A stretch of 64,000 bases of DNA. It comes from Pseudisothecium myosuroides. Its lineage: Eukaryota > Streptophyta > Bryopsida > Hypnales > Lembophyllaceae. Shown here one piece after another: positions 38,363-50,966 of the stretch; positions within the stretch are counted from its first letter, which is position 1, and every line of letters starts with the position of its first letter. Location: positions 12,028,001 to 12,092,000 of the forward strand of contig OX637296.1 of the NCBI GenBank assembly GCA_951799445.1, written 5' to 3'. The translations under genes and the position numbers were made by a program. The notes below the pieces were generated by a model. The model was not told where the DNA came from and made no database searches. It worked only from the letters and a program-made list of their open reading frames with translations.

Positions 38363-40339
38363 ATGGAGAACCGACTGAATGCACATCATTATGGTGGCCC
38401 CATCAGACCAGTTGCCATGCCTGTTGCCGGTCAGTTCTTACCTGTCTCCTCTCATTCTCCTGGGTTTTTTCTTTCTTCGTCTTCAGTGAAGAAGAGGCCC
38501 TGGACCTGCAAAACAACTGACAAGCTCCAATGATAAATTAGAATCCATGCAATGCAATGCTGACAAAATGGAAGCATAGAATAGGAGTGAATATGACAGT
38601 TTGTTTACGAGCATTGCTTAGTCTGTATTCCACTGCATTCTTCAAGACCCTACTCTTCTTTCCGTCAAGTTCCATGTGCCGTTCTCACTTCTGCTGTCAA
38701 TTTACATGAATGAATCTGCAAGTTCAATTCGAGGGAAATAGACCTGCAAAACAAACAAACACACTCCGAAGCCTAAATGAGAACATGCATAGTGAGGGAA
38801 TGAAAGGGTAGTCCCTTATTACGACACATGTGCACATGTATCCCCATTCTGTGGTCACAATTATTAGCTTGCACATCCTCTCAGCTGTAAGTTAGGTCCT
38901 CATGCTCCCACCTAGCACATTACAATGAATCCACTTACATACATCTCTGCACTCTTTCATTACTGTGGACTTTACGGCCTCTCATGTGATTAGTGTCTGA
39001 ACTTCCAGTGACAGGCAGCCTCCCAACAGCACCTGCAAGACAGATTCGGCCACCTACTCTCCCCTCTGGCACGACAGCAATGACGGACGATACACCACAA
39101 GCAAGTTTACCCAAAGGGGCCAGGAAGGAACGTGGCCCAAATTGGTCGATTCAGGAGGTCCTAGTGCTCATCAGAGCAAAACAAGACATGCATCTGCAAG
39201 AACTTGACACGCAAGATGGGAGGGACTTGATGATTCCAGAGACAAGTAAGTGGTTACAAATCTCACAACAAGTCATGAGTGCAGGATTCTCACAGTGTTT
39301 GCGAGATGGGCCATCTTGCAAGACGAAGTAGAACCAGCTTGTTCTGGACTACAAGAAAATAACTGATCACTTCTGCAAGAGCGGCACAAACATTTTCGAC
39401 TATTGGGACTTAACAGTTCCTGAACGGAAGGCCGCAGGACTTCCCCGACAATTCTCAAAGGAGTTTTTTGACTCCATCCATCAGTGGTATGGCAACAGGC
39501 CACAAATACGCCCTCCCCATGTCAGGGACTTGTTATCTCCATCTGACTCAAACTTTCGACCAACAGCACAGCAGGAGGAATAAGATGCGGCAGAGGAAAC
39601 TGAACCAGAATCAGAAGACCCCATAGAGGTGTCCCAGCAAATGCAATTCGAAGGCACGTCGGAGACTTCCCCAACTCCGAGCATGTCCACGCCCTCTGCT
39701 GCAGCAGCCACAAAAGAAACCACAAGCACTCCACCATCAAGGACTTTTGCTGGTGTTCTACCTGGCATCACCCCACAAGTCCTTAGTTCGTCTACAACCA
39801 CGCAGTATGGTGTGCATCGGAGGCCAGGGAATACAGTTGTAAGGCGTAAGAGTGTATCAGGACATACGCTGATAGCAAAGGCGACCAAGGCTACTGGTGC
39901 CGTTATGGCGACACAAATGCAGGGAATAGCGGATGCTTCACTTGAGGTCAAGAAGTCCAAGATTGAAGTGCAACTAAAACTCTTCTCCGAACAAATGGCG
40001 TACCAAAGGGAAAAAGACCGTCGCATGTACGAGAATAGCATGGTTGCCAATGAAAATGCAAAATTGGCCATTTTAAAGCAAGCAGAGATGGTAAGTTGCT
40101 TATCTCAGCTCTCCCATGTGCTAGGCAAAGGATTCACAGGAACAACAAGCAAGCAAGTGCAAAGTCCAGTTGAAGGTGCTCCAAACATCTTCACCGCTGT
40201 CACTGGGGAACTGAACAACGGCTACATTCCACCTGCTACTATGGGCGCAGCAACTGCTACTGGCACCTCCGACGTTCCTGGACATACAAAGGACCCAAAC
40301 AGCGACACGAACATGGAGCCTAGCAACAGCGAACTGTAA
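38363..40339 (+). pseudogene. Harbinger Myb/SANT-like DNA-binding ORF, two nonsense codons
   Basis: Exon 1 (38363-38429) starts MENRLNAHHYGGPIRP and splices in phase to exon 2 (39009-40339). The trihelix/Myb-like part runs NWSIQEVLVLIRAKQDMH to CKTK, stop, NQLVLDYKKI and ends near SIHQWYGNRPQIR. A Ser/Thr/Pro-rich linker and a helical C-terminal part (QLKLFSEQMAYQREKDRR) follow. In Harbinger elements this second protein binds the ends and brings the transposase into the nucleus. TAG at 39329-39331 stands where family members usually have Trp (TGG to TAG). A second stop, TAA, is at 39581-39583. Otherwise the frame is open throughout, which suggests recent decay. An alternative first exon (37951-38007) does not keep phase. 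Confidence 0.75.
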
Positions 40340-40608
40340 GCAGCTGCGACGGCACCTGCAGAAGGCTACATACAACTACTTCAGCCATCTAGAGGAGCTC
40401 CTGCCAATTAGGTCGCCCTGCACCTCGTACTGGGAGTCTAGTACCTGTAGACAGAGACACAACACACTGTCAATGTGCATGTTTCGAGTTAATAAAAAAA
40501 AATTATTTTCACTTTTGCATTTTGTACTGGCACTCACTACTGCTGCTTGCAAAAATGAATGGAACTACCCAAAGAATGCCGAATGCTTACCTCGTCCTCG
40601 TCTAGTTG

Positions 40609-41937
40609 TCAAGTGTAGACCAAGTTCCGTCCGTTTTTGCATTCCCAGCGCAATCGCCATGTCCTCTTGAATGGCAGCCCCCCCTCGACGCCAGCATCAT
40701 CTTCGTCACCTCCCTCGGCCGGCAAACCCTCATCTCGTAAGACTTGAAGGAAATGTTCCACTTCGTAATGGGATTGCCGAAGCAAAACATTGTGCAAAAT
40801 ACCGCAGCAGATGATGACGTTGGGTAGAAAAGTGATAGACAAATCCGACTTGTCTAGCAGCTCCCAAAAAGATTGCTTCAAAATGCCAAAGGCATTTTCT
40901 ACAACGCACCGGCCCCTTCTCAACTTCTTGTTGAAGAGAGACTCTGCAACAGACTGATCAGCTCGGGCTCTGTGAGGTACCATCAACCAAGGGAGAAGAG
41001 GATACCCAGAATCACCAAGCAGGTAAGGTGTGAAACCATTCACTGATTGTGTAGCGTCCATGATATTGCCATTCATGGCCAAAGTATGTATGGACGATCT
41101 ACGGAGCATTCGACTGTCATTGGTAGAACCGGGCATCCCGACGTAAAGATCCAAGAAACGTTTGTCGCTGTCGACCACGGCCTGACAATTCATACTGTAA
41201 CCGCCAGACTTAAAGTAAAAGTAGTCGGCAGCACCGAATTGGGGCTTTGATATTGAGACATGCATTCCGTCAATAGAACCTACAACAGCAGGCAAAGAAC
41301 AGAGTGTAAGGAACTTCTCTTGAGTTTCTCGCAGCCTATCCCCAGTCGGCCAAGAGATCTCGTGCTTCATGGTGATGTTGATGGCGTTCACCACTTCTCG
41401 CAAAATCTTGGACACCGTGCTCCGTCCTATTGCAAACATCTCACTACAAATGGTGAAATTTGCACCGTGAGTTAGTTTGAATAGTATACAACAAACTCGA
41501 ATAAGCACTGGGACAGCTAGTCGGTACTTTGTGTTTTTCTTCGCCACATGTGGTTTCAAGACCTCTGACAGGGCAAACACGGAGGGCTTCGTCATTCTGA
41601 ACATCGAAACCCAGCGATGGTTGTCGTATTGTTCCAAGAGGAATCGAGAGAACCACGTCGTGGAGCGGGGCTTCACCCAAAATGCAACATCATCATCCAA
41701 GAAGGTGAAGGCAGTACAGAATCGGAAATTGTGAAGGGTGTTCGTCATGAGAGCCAACGTATCAGTCAGTGGACGCTACACATTGTCGACAATGGCCGAC
41801 AGTGCCTCATCGGAATCCTCATCAGATTCCTCCTCCATTTCGAGCACTGGTAGCGCACTCTCATTAGCATTCAGGAGCAGTGACAAGAGCCACAGAGTGA
41901 ACGCCACCACATTCGTAGGGGTGCAGAATTGATCCAT
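40609..41937 (-). pseudogene. PIF/Harbinger DDE transposase (HARBI1-like), one nonsense codon
   Basis: A single minus-strand frame of 443 codons runs from ATG at 41937 (MDQFCTPTNVV) to the stop at 40609. One in-frame TAG at 41778-41776 separates the acidic N-terminus from the catalytic part. Catalytic signature: first Asp in VVGSIDGMHVSISKP, second Asp in LGDSGYPLLPWLMVP, Glu in RCVVENAFGILKQSF. An N-terminal helix-turn-helix region includes ICSEMFAIGRSTVSKILREV. The family catalyses cut-and-paste transposition at TWA targets together with the Myb-like partner encoded in the same element. An internal ATG at 41748 would restore the catalytic part alone, so a shorter product cannot be excluded. 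Confidence 0.88.
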
Positions 41938-42998
41938 TAATCCAGCGTTCAAGCCAACGGAAGAAGCCTGCGGAATGAAAATAAAATAAAATTACCACAA
42001 CATGCTCTGGAGTGGAAGGCGAAACCCTTGTCCATGACGGGAAGGGCAAGACGACAGAACCCTACGAGCAATCGGAGCGCAGAGAGGGACGGCGAAGTTC
42101 CTGCTTTCATTCGATAGAAATTGGACTAAATCGTACTGCATTTTCGGAAATTCAAAATGAACAATGTGAACGGAAGTGCATGGCGTACCTGGTCTTTGCT
42201 TGTGGCTTTCGAAGTGGGCAAAATCAATGACGACGTTTTCGTCCTGCAGACGCTGTAGCACCACCGCGAGCGACAGAGCAATGGAGAGCGGCGAGGAGCG
42301 GAGAAGAAGTTGATCAAGGCAGAAAACCACAGAAGCAAATGGACAAGTAGCGCAGACAAAGCAGGAGAAGAGAACAATTCAGGAATTCAAGCGCAGGAGA
42401 GAATCGCAAAATGCTGAGGAGGAGGAGCTTCAAACTGAAGCTCAACGTCCTTCTCTTCCGAAGCAAGTGAGAGCGACAACCTCAGCCCCTGTTTGTGGGC
42501 CTCACCACTACAATCCCATCAGAGGTGGGAACGCCCTGATCACATCCCAACGACGTGGCCGTAAAATGAATTAACAACCTGTCACCGTGAACGCCTACTT
42601 AGCATTTCTTATCCCTGTAAATCTTGAACCTGCTCCAGCCCCTAAACCGTGTGAACCCAAAGTGACTTTTTTAAATCACTGTGATTACCTAAATACTGGA
42701 AGTCTTTCATAAGGCCAAGTGGGAAGGTCCCTTTAGTATTGAAAAGGCTAACAGTAAGGAAGGTGGTTACTTAACCCCTTTTGCATGTTGTGACTAGAAA
42801 TAGCCTACTGTGGTCTGTGTTTGGTCATTTCAGAGGCCTAGCTTGTAAAACTTGAAAATATGTGCAACTATGAGAATGGGGGCAAAGTCACAAGGTTTTT
42901 TTAGGATTAAAAAAAAAAAAAAATTGGTGAAAATATGTACTGTAGACTCCCCACCTGCAAGAACAGGTGTTTCTGTGTCTCAATCTGGAAATCTTGTG

Positions 42999-43370
42999 AA
43001 GGTAGGGGAGGCAACCCATTTCCGATCAAATAAGCATTTCCATGTATCTGGAGGGCGCTGTCAATTTATCAGTGTGTAGAAATAGACAGAGGAAGCTTTC
43101 GATAATTTTCCAGATTTTTATGTTGCAAAATGGAATTTACATGAATTTTTGAGTGGTAGACCAAGTTTTTTTCTATTCTGGTGAGGTAGCTTCTCCAATT
43201 TTGACCAAGCGTTGGAAACGAAATGGAGAATGCTTCATTTGTATGATGGTTAATTGTTGACCAATCATTGATCGTCAAAATTGGTCATTGATTCCTCTGG
43301 AAATATACAGAATTAGAGCATCCTACGCTGCCACAATGGGGTGTGATCAAGAATGGATTGCCTCCCCTAC
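42999..43370. mobile_element. TAAGGTAGG-family MITE (about 370 bp)
   Basis: The left end AAGGTAGGGGAGGCAACCCA and right end (complement GTAGGGGAGGCAATCCA) are inverted. It belongs with the elements at 62517-62926 and 7903-8298. A partial end of the related TAAGGTAGGAGATCC type follows at 43400-43415. No coding capacity. Confidence 0.6.
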
Positions 43371-43877
43371 GCTCTGTTAGGGATGTTGATTCTTGGACAT
43401 AAGGTAGGAGATCCTAAAATGAAGCAGGTTCTAAATGCATCCCCTGTCTAAGAATGAGTGACATATTCCCTGAAAATCTACTACTGTCATAGGTGGGCTT
43501 AATCTACCTTACTCCATAGCTGCTCTGGACCAGCATCCCCCGAAGTGCAAATAAAAAAAAATTGAAGAAAAATATTTAAAAACTTAAAATTTGACGTGGC
43601 ACCCGAAATTAGAAAAACATAGTGTACGCATATTCCTAGGGATTGAGCCCGGAGGATGTGATATTACAGAAGATGATATTACAGAGGTCAGAGCGGGCAT
43701 GCCTCTGGCGTCGCGTTACGAAAATGAGTCGCGGTCCCTGTTTCCTGGCGCTTTGAGGCTTAAACCCTACCAGAGTTGCTGAGATTGCTGGTTGCATTTG
43801 AATTTGCTCGCCATTGTGCTGCGCTCATGATCGCCATTGATGTCATGAAGTTGCGTTAGCTTCTATCGTGTTTTGCG
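43371..43877 (+). promoter_or_regulatory. POD1 upstream region
   Basis: About 500 bp between the MITE and the POD1 ATG. The part 43650-43877 becomes GC-richer and probably includes the promoter and 5' UTR; a copy of 43676-43740 exists at 16782-16865. No clear TATA box was identified. Confidence 0.35.
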
Positions 43878-46800
43878 ATGGACAATTTTGGCAAGAATCG
43901 AAGGGCGGGAGGTGCTGTCTATGAGCTCCTGACCGTTGATACTTCAGGGGACGATGACGAGGTCGGGAAGCAGGAGGACCAGCAGCCGGTGTTGCCGCTG
44001 GTGGCCAAGGTAAAGGGCAAGCGACGCAAGCACAAGAGCCGCAAGGTGCAGAATCTTGAAGCAGGGGCGGTGTCTGCAGAGGGCGAAGTGGAGGCGAGCT
44101 CTTTAGGTCTTGGAAGTGGAAGTGGCTTGGCGATCGGTTCCTCGAGGGATGTTCTTTCGTTTAAAGATTTGATCCTGCCTCGCCTGGACGGCATGCTTGC
44201 GGACTTGCCATTGGAACGTAGAATTAATGTGGATTCTGGTGATGCTTCGAAAGCAGCTCAGTTTCAAGATTTTTCGCAGGGGTTTCCATTTGAAAGTGTT
44301 GGAGCTCGTGAATCTGGCCAGAAGTCTCCTCCTAGTTCGGAGTCGTTAAGGAATTTGGCCACGGGCGTGTCACGGACTACTGATTTGCTACTATTGACGA
44401 ATGATTCCGTAGAAGTGCGGAACATGCCTATAAATTTAAACTTAGGGCATGAAATTCGCCCTGCAATTGTTGATTCAAAGATAATCGATACTTCTTCAAT
44501 TGACGGAGGTTTGCTTTCGGTGTCCCCGAATAACCGATTGTCGGGACGGACGTCTCCTGTTCCAGCTGGTATTAATAGTATATCAGGTTATAGTCCTCGA
44601 GGTGGGAGCCAAAGAGAGCCTTTACTTCCAGAGCTCAGGCAGCGGGCCGTAGAGAAATCGTCCGACTCCCCCGTGCAAGAAAATGGAGTAGATGGGGGCG
44701 CAACGCCCACTTTGACAAAAGTAGTTTCCTTTAAAAAACAGAAACTAGAGGCAGATCCCAGCTACTTAGGGCATGTTGACGTGATTGAGCAATCTCCAGG
44801 TTTCAGAACCCCGCCTCGACTGCCATTAAAAAGCTATGAGACTCCACATTTGACTGAGTGGGAGAGGTTAATGGCTGCTAATTCAGAATGTAAGTTTTCC
44901 ATCCTATGGGACAGTGACATCGGTACATTCGAATTATGCTGCTAAGCCAGTGGATAACGCTTAAAATGTGCTTTCAAACTTAGTAATGATTACTTCTTTG
45001 AGTTTCTCGTAGGTTATTGAAGAATTGACTTTCCGGCATTAAACTTTTGTGACAAGGTTTTGCGGGAGCTGTGATTTTGTCGATTTGGTAGTGCTTGTGG
45101 TTTCTGTACCGTACTTCAGTGTGTTTTATGGTCATGCTGATCGGACCGCTATTTATCTTTTGACTACCTCGCTGGACAGTCCTAGTAATATGAACTTTCA
45201 GTAGTATTTTTATGTTAGTGGGAGTAATCATGAATCTAAGCATTCAAATTGGTTTGTGAATTTTGGAAGTGCATTCTTCATTTTCTTTACGTTTTCTAGT
45301 TTCCTCTGGAGATTCTATGTGCACTTTGTTGAATCACAAGAAATGTGAACAGATGCAACGGTGGTTGACGTATCGCCAATAAATTATCTGCGGGGAGAAG
45401 TCCAAAGGGGGAGCATGCCCGAGCGTCATTCATCAGCGGGTATTCAACAAAGGCGGGAGCGTATATATAACACAATGTTTCACGTACCTTGGAGATGTGA
45501 GCTGGTGAGCACGTGGAGTATTTGATTTTTCATCTGTCATGTTGCAGTATCAACCTGCACGTTTCTGGATTTTGTTCGCCTGTGGATGACATTGTTCTCT
45601 AGCTTGCATCCTATCCGTAGAACCAATCTGTCAATCCATGTGCCTCAAATCAATGAATCAGTTTATCCAACTTGGACTAAAACAACCTTATTGTTGCAAG
45701 ATTTAATCTGCTACTGATGATTTCTTTGCGTGATCGGGGATGGCTGCAGCTCATCGATGTTGGATTTTTTGTGTGCTTAGACTCCTTCCTTTCATTGTTC
45801 ACAGTTATGCCTGCCAGGATCATTATGTTTCTCTGGCAGCGGATCTTGCACTGGAGGTGACATCCTTTACCCTGATTTTCTTGTTGATGTGTTTGTCTAT
45901 CAAAGGGTTTGTAACTATGCTTCAACAATGTGTATTACATGGTTAGGGCAACTTTGTGGTTTTATCAAAGCCATATTTGGTAGAGAATTCATTAATGAGG
46001 GCAATCCTGCAGATGTATAGAGCCATTTCTGACAGGAGTAGTCCCTTTTGCCTTTTTTTGGTGTGTGGAAACTGCTGTTCACTCAAGTTTAATGTTTTGT
46101 TTGCCTAAAGTTGTTATTTAGTTCAACCAAATGAATGGTTGATCGTTAGATTGAAGTTGAATTGGACACCTGCAGTGTTTCGTCAGCATCGAAATTGATT
46201 ATTTTTTTTCAGAAGTGAGTGCTTTTATAAGGTCTCGACCAATCTTAGATGTTACCTATGCAATTAATCTGAAGTGTTTGAGGCAGGCAATTTCAGAGAC
46301 CATATGCTGCTGAATTGTCCGATTTTGCTTCTTTGATCATCCTTGTGCTTGGTGTGGCGGTTCTTCAGCAGGCTGGTACGTTTTCTTTACTTTACTTGGT
46401 TCATAGTTTCTCTTGAGTACAGAATTTAGGAGACATGCCGTCCAGAAGGATACTATTTAGGTTACAATTTAATCGCTCAATGCTCATTTAGGGTCCAGGT
46501 GTGCGTGTTGTTTCCATTCCTGCAATTTACTCCTATTTAGAACCCAGGTGAACCCAGTTTTTGACCATGACGTGCAGATATAAGCTTCATTTATCACTAC
46601 ATTCGAGGCCAGGCCACAATCAAGCTGTATGTTGTCTTCAACGTTCTTGAGGTCTGTATCTGACCTGTGTTATTCTATCGGACATTGGGTGTCAGAGGAG
46701 TCTGATTAATGTGATGCTTTCAAGTATCTGTATGCTCGACTCATGATACGGTCCTCCCCTCGAGATCTTAAGTTGCACTGTGTTTTGAGTAGAGTATCCC

Positions 46801-48885
46801 TCTCTCACTCACGATATGGCTGACACATGGACCCAATGCAGATCTTTGACAAGTTATGTCAATCATTTGGAGGTGACGTACTCCAGATCCTTCTCAACTC
46901 TGCCGTGGCTATTGGGGACTGTCCGCCAGAGAGGCTGTTAAAGCAGTGGGCTCAGTTTTGTTTGGACCAGAGCATCGCCATTGTGTCTTTTCATATCCTC
47001 TCAAATAGTACTTGGTTAATGCCATGCACAGGACGTAGGTATGGAAACGTTGAGTGTCAGTTATAATTTTCTTGTGTTTTCTTTTCTCCTTTAATAATTT
47101 ATAGAAGTGACAAAGTGGCTGGAATCTGATTTTGTGGCCTCCTCCTAGTAGAGCAGGATTGATTTTCTCATATGCAAGCAGGAACTGAATTTCCTGTAAG
47201 AGTATGATTACTACCATGAAGTATCTCCTTGACTGCAGTATGCACTGGTGCACTCTCTTGTGATCATGTCGCAAGCAATCACAGTTTCAGCGGCTATCAA
47301 CTCCCAAAATAATGCGCTGCTTACACTCCTCATTTCGAACAATTTTGCCGAAATCAAAAGTAACGTCTTCAAGCGTGTCGGCAAAGAGAATCTTCACAAG
47401 ATGGCTTATCATGGTATGGTACCCTTTCTTCTCAAGTTATGAAATCAACCATATCGAGCTTGGAAGCCGTTGTATCGTCTTCTCTGTGGATGCTCCTCAA
47501 CCTATCCGAAAAGATGTATTTGTTGTTCGACTTGATGTATTCGACATCATGGTGGTTGCACGTGCAGACACAGTGGAGCGATTTCACATCATGGCACATC
47601 TCGTATTTGTTTTGGCTCAGAATGTTCAGAATAGCGAGGGCTTCTGGCTATGGAATTTCGCTTACGTACGTGTTTCTTTATCCTTTCGGGATGTATGTTG
47701 CCTGTTATGACTGTACCTTCCATCCTAGAAGTATGCCTGCTTACATATTGGTTTCTCTTCTAATTACATATCATGCCTGTGTGTCTTCTTGTGTCTTGGG
47801 TATCTGTTTAACAATGTGGCCATTTAACGGGTGCAGAATGCAGGGATGGTGTTCTTATGTGAAGTTCTTGTCGATGTAATCAAGCATTCATTCTTGGCAA
47901 AGTTTAATGAGATAAAACCTGGTGCATATTCAGAATTTCTCCAAGCCCTCTGCAAGCAGGTAATATGGCAGAGCATGGTTTTTAAAGACCTGTAGAATGT
48001 TTTGCATATGGCTTTGTTTGTCTCCTTACATTTGGCATCCTTACTTGAGGTGGTTGCGGTGTTGAAATAGAAAGATGATTCCTATTTATCAGTGTGTTGG
48101 AAGAGGGGATTGCAAAGAGAGCCTCGCTGTGACGTACTGCAAGACTGTTTATGGTGTTTTCTACTGCAGTGGATCGATGGAGTTTCGTTAGTTTGGCTAT
48201 ATGTATCACAGGATGTGGTGTCTCATTTGGTTGTGTAAACAATTCCCATATTCCAACTCTCAATTTCTACTTGTGTCTGCTGCAGACGCTGACTAGCCAA
48301 TCACACGAAGTGCACAAGACACTTCACTTTGTACCGCTTGCCCCTGCCTGTGTGGTGAGCATGCCTAACTCTTTATTTCGAGTGTAGATGCAAGCTGGAG
48401 CTACTCACTTTTAGGAACGCCAACCGTGCACAACTGTGATAAGTAGCGCTGGATCTACCTGCTTGTCATTTGTTTTCTTCCTTTTTAGAATATTTTCTGT
48501 CGAGCAATCTCTCAAATATGCTGAGCTCAAACTCCAATATGTTGTCTAGCTGAAGTATTTGTACTTCATATCTTCTGGCTTGCTGTTGCCACTAATTTGT
48601 ATGAAACTTCTATTTCGTTTCCCTCCTTTGATTCAATGTAAGTTATCCGTTGACATTCTGCATTTTTTGGTGCAGGTGCTGAGGGTCTTGATTCCTTTGT
48701 ATGCGACGTTTCTTCCTCAAGGGTCACTTCTGCACAGGATTGCTGCTATTATTATTCTAGGTGGAGGCACCTATATCATTCTTCTAGCCTTGAAGATACT
48801 AGTTGGTTTGGGCCTGCAGATGCATGCTGCGTGGTATCTAAAACGGTGTAAATACAAAGAAGATCATCATCCGCATGCAGATTAA
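43878..48885 (+). CDS. POD1: POD1/TAPT1-family ER membrane protein
   Basis: Eleven exons splice in phase to 749 residues: 43878-44889, 45353-45504, 45750-45856, 46287-46375, 46578-46651, 46842-46982, 47239-47413, 47568-47665, 47837-47959, 48286-48354 and 48676-48885. Exon 1 encodes a polar, largely disordered N-terminus of about 330 residues with basic stretches (KGKRRKHKSRK). The rest is the multi-spanning Tapt1 (DUF747) domain: RRERIYNTMFHVPWRCELLI, KLYVVFNVLEIFDKLCQSF, SNNFAEIKSNVFKRV, ERFHIMAHLVFVLAQN, AKFNEIKPGAYSEFLQALC, FVPLAPACVVLRVLIPLYA. In Arabidopsis POD1 acts in the ER, interacts with calreticulin and is needed for pollen tube guidance and early embryo development; the animal homologue is TAPT1. 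The exon 6 donor (ATT|GTGTCT) is weak but the only one giving family continuity. The length is somewhat above Arabidopsis POD1, owing to the N-terminus. Confidence 0.93.
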
Positions 48886-49973
48886 AGTCACCATACTTGA
48901 GCCAGAATCTGTATTTATTGGGTTGAAGTAGCCCTGTTCTTTTTTATTCTTTTTCAACCAGAGGTTATGCGACTTATATCCGCTCGTCATCAATTTTGGT
49001 GAGCTGTTAATTTTTTTGGCTTTCGTATAGGTACCCAAAAGATACCCAAATATGGTATCTGCAGGCAGGTAGAAGGATTTCTGAGATCTTTAGTGGCAGA
49101 GCCTGGCCCTTCTGGTGTTTTGAGAAAGCTCCTTAAGGTCTTTGTTCTAAATTAGTGTACTATATATTCTTATTATACCAAGCATCCACATTATTTGGTA
49201 TGAAAATGGGGATATAAAACTCAATTGTCACTACTCTAAACCCTTTTGGTACTTATTGACCTAAGGTGGAAGACTCAAACTGAGGAAATGAGGAATTTGT
49301 CTATATTTGTAAACCGAATAGGTTGCATTGAATTTGTAAATTGAAACTCTAAAACACAATGCCTTCATTTTATTCATTTTGACCATGACCTTGTAAAAGG
49401 GTACGACAAGAAGTCCTCATTGCATGTGAATTATCAACAAATGTTTTGTCATAACTCACATGCAATGAAGAATATATGACCAAGTGTTTGTTGAAACTCA
49501 ACACTAGTTTTCAAAAGGAATTATTTATGGAAGTTGAGCATTTTTGTACTTCAAAGATGTTTGATTATAGGAAGTCTATTGTCAATAATAAGAATTTTAA
49601 TGACTTCAACTTTGAAATTTGTAGCATATCATTATAGGTCTAATAACTCTAAAACTAATGCAGTTGTGTTCAAAATTGTTGGTCTAGAAAAAAAAAATGT
49701 CTATTTTTTAGATGCAGATTTATTCACTCTATGCACATATTTGCTTTTTATACAGATTTCTTAAATTCAAAATTCATGCAACTCATATCGGCATTTTTTA
49801 CAAGAACATATTCATACTAGAGTGATCTACAATGCATGGACAAGCTTGCATCCAAGATGTTCTACAACACAAGGACCTTTGATTCAAGGAAAGCAAAAGG
49901 GCCCCTGTTTTGAAGTTCAAGAATGTTCTAAAGTATGATTGCTCACTACCAATCATATTCCAAAGATTGTGCC
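48886..49973. other. POD1 downstream region and AT-rich intergenic DNA
   Basis: The first 200-300 bases probably form the POD1 3' UTR; the rest is AT-rich. The ORF at 49534-49764 has no domain signature. Confidence 0.4.
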
Positions 49974-49977
49974 TTAA

Positions 49978-50536
49978 TCCCTAAAATATATAAAATGGTC
50001 ACTTGGGCGCTTAGGGATTTAGGCAATTTTTTTTTTAAATTGGGCAAAATTTTCAGGCGGATTTTTTTTTTCAAATTAAAAAAAAATAAAAAATTGGATT
50101 GTCTTCCAATATTTATATTCAAAACTCAAATTGCTACGGTGAAACAAAAATTATAAGAGAAATAGCAAAAGAGAAATAGCAAAAAGTGTTTATAATTAAC
50201 TTAGTAATGAATATTTATTATTTGGAGAAAGTGTTGGTGTTTTCATTACTAAATCTTATGCATTTTTTTACAAATCAATAGAAACCACAATTTTGACCAA
50301 TCAAAAAAAGGTCAAATGCTAAAGATAGAAATTCTATTTTTGGTGAATTTTTGAAGTTATATATTCAAAATTCATTTGAAAAGAATCTAAAAATAATTTT
50401 ATAATTTTGACCATATAGATACTTTCTCCTTTTTATGCTTCACATTATCTTCTTTGATGCAAACTCCAAAAAAGCTATAGAACTTATATTTTATAACACA
50501 TTTGTATTTTGTCCAAACCCCTTGGGCTTTTAGGGG
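49978..50536. mobile_element. TTAA-flanked element A (559 bp)
   Basis: TTAA lies at 49974-49977 and 50537-50540. The ends TCCCTAAAA and (inverted) CCCCTAAAA match at 8 of 9. Its length is close to that of the element at 33101-33670, but interior similarity is weak. Just inside the left end, AAAATGGTCACTTGGG is the complement of a sequence inside the left end of element C. Confidence 0.45.
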
Positions 50537-50966
50537 TTAATAACTTAAAATAATAAATTGATACTCACTATTCAATGCTGAACAAATAGACATTGAAATT
50601 TGGCCACAAATTTGAAAAATCTATCAATTGATCTTTGACCTTTGATAACTTTTGCTTATAGTATTCAATTTGAAAATTTGAAAATTTTCTAAATTTTCTT
50701 TGAATTTGTCTATGCATAATTCAAAAATCAAGCCTTCTTAAGATACAATTGTTATTGTCAAAGAATTTTTTTTGACTATAGGTGACCCAACTTTTACATG
50801 AGTGTTTAAACTAAAAATGTCTATTGGTACATTCATGCTAATTGAAGATTCAAGGACAAAATATATATGCTCACTAAGAAAATTACACCACATTGCAAAC
50901 CTTTTCTAAATTGACTTCTATATATTCTTACATGTTTATGAGAGCATATGATCTATTTTAGGATAA

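Larger units (their letters stand above)
37587..42732. mobile_element. PIF/Harbinger transposon, full length (5.1 kb)
   Basis: The ends AGGTCCCTTCCCACTTGGC and, inverted, AGGGACCTTCCCACTTGGC match at 17 of 19 positions and are flanked by the 3-bp duplication TTA (37584-37586 and 42733-42735), as expected for PIF/Harbinger (TWA targets). Inside are the two genes of an autonomous element in convergent orientation: a Myb/SANT-like protein (+) and a DDE transposase (-). Both are closed by in-frame nonsense codons but show no frameshift, so the copy appears to have lost function fairly recently. Confidence 0.9.

Noticed and set aside
42773..42790. TTAACCCCTTTTGCATG, a possible TTAA-family end next to the Harbinger element
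   Set aside because: No inverted partner with TTAA was found within several kb; likewise for a similar single motif near 27090.
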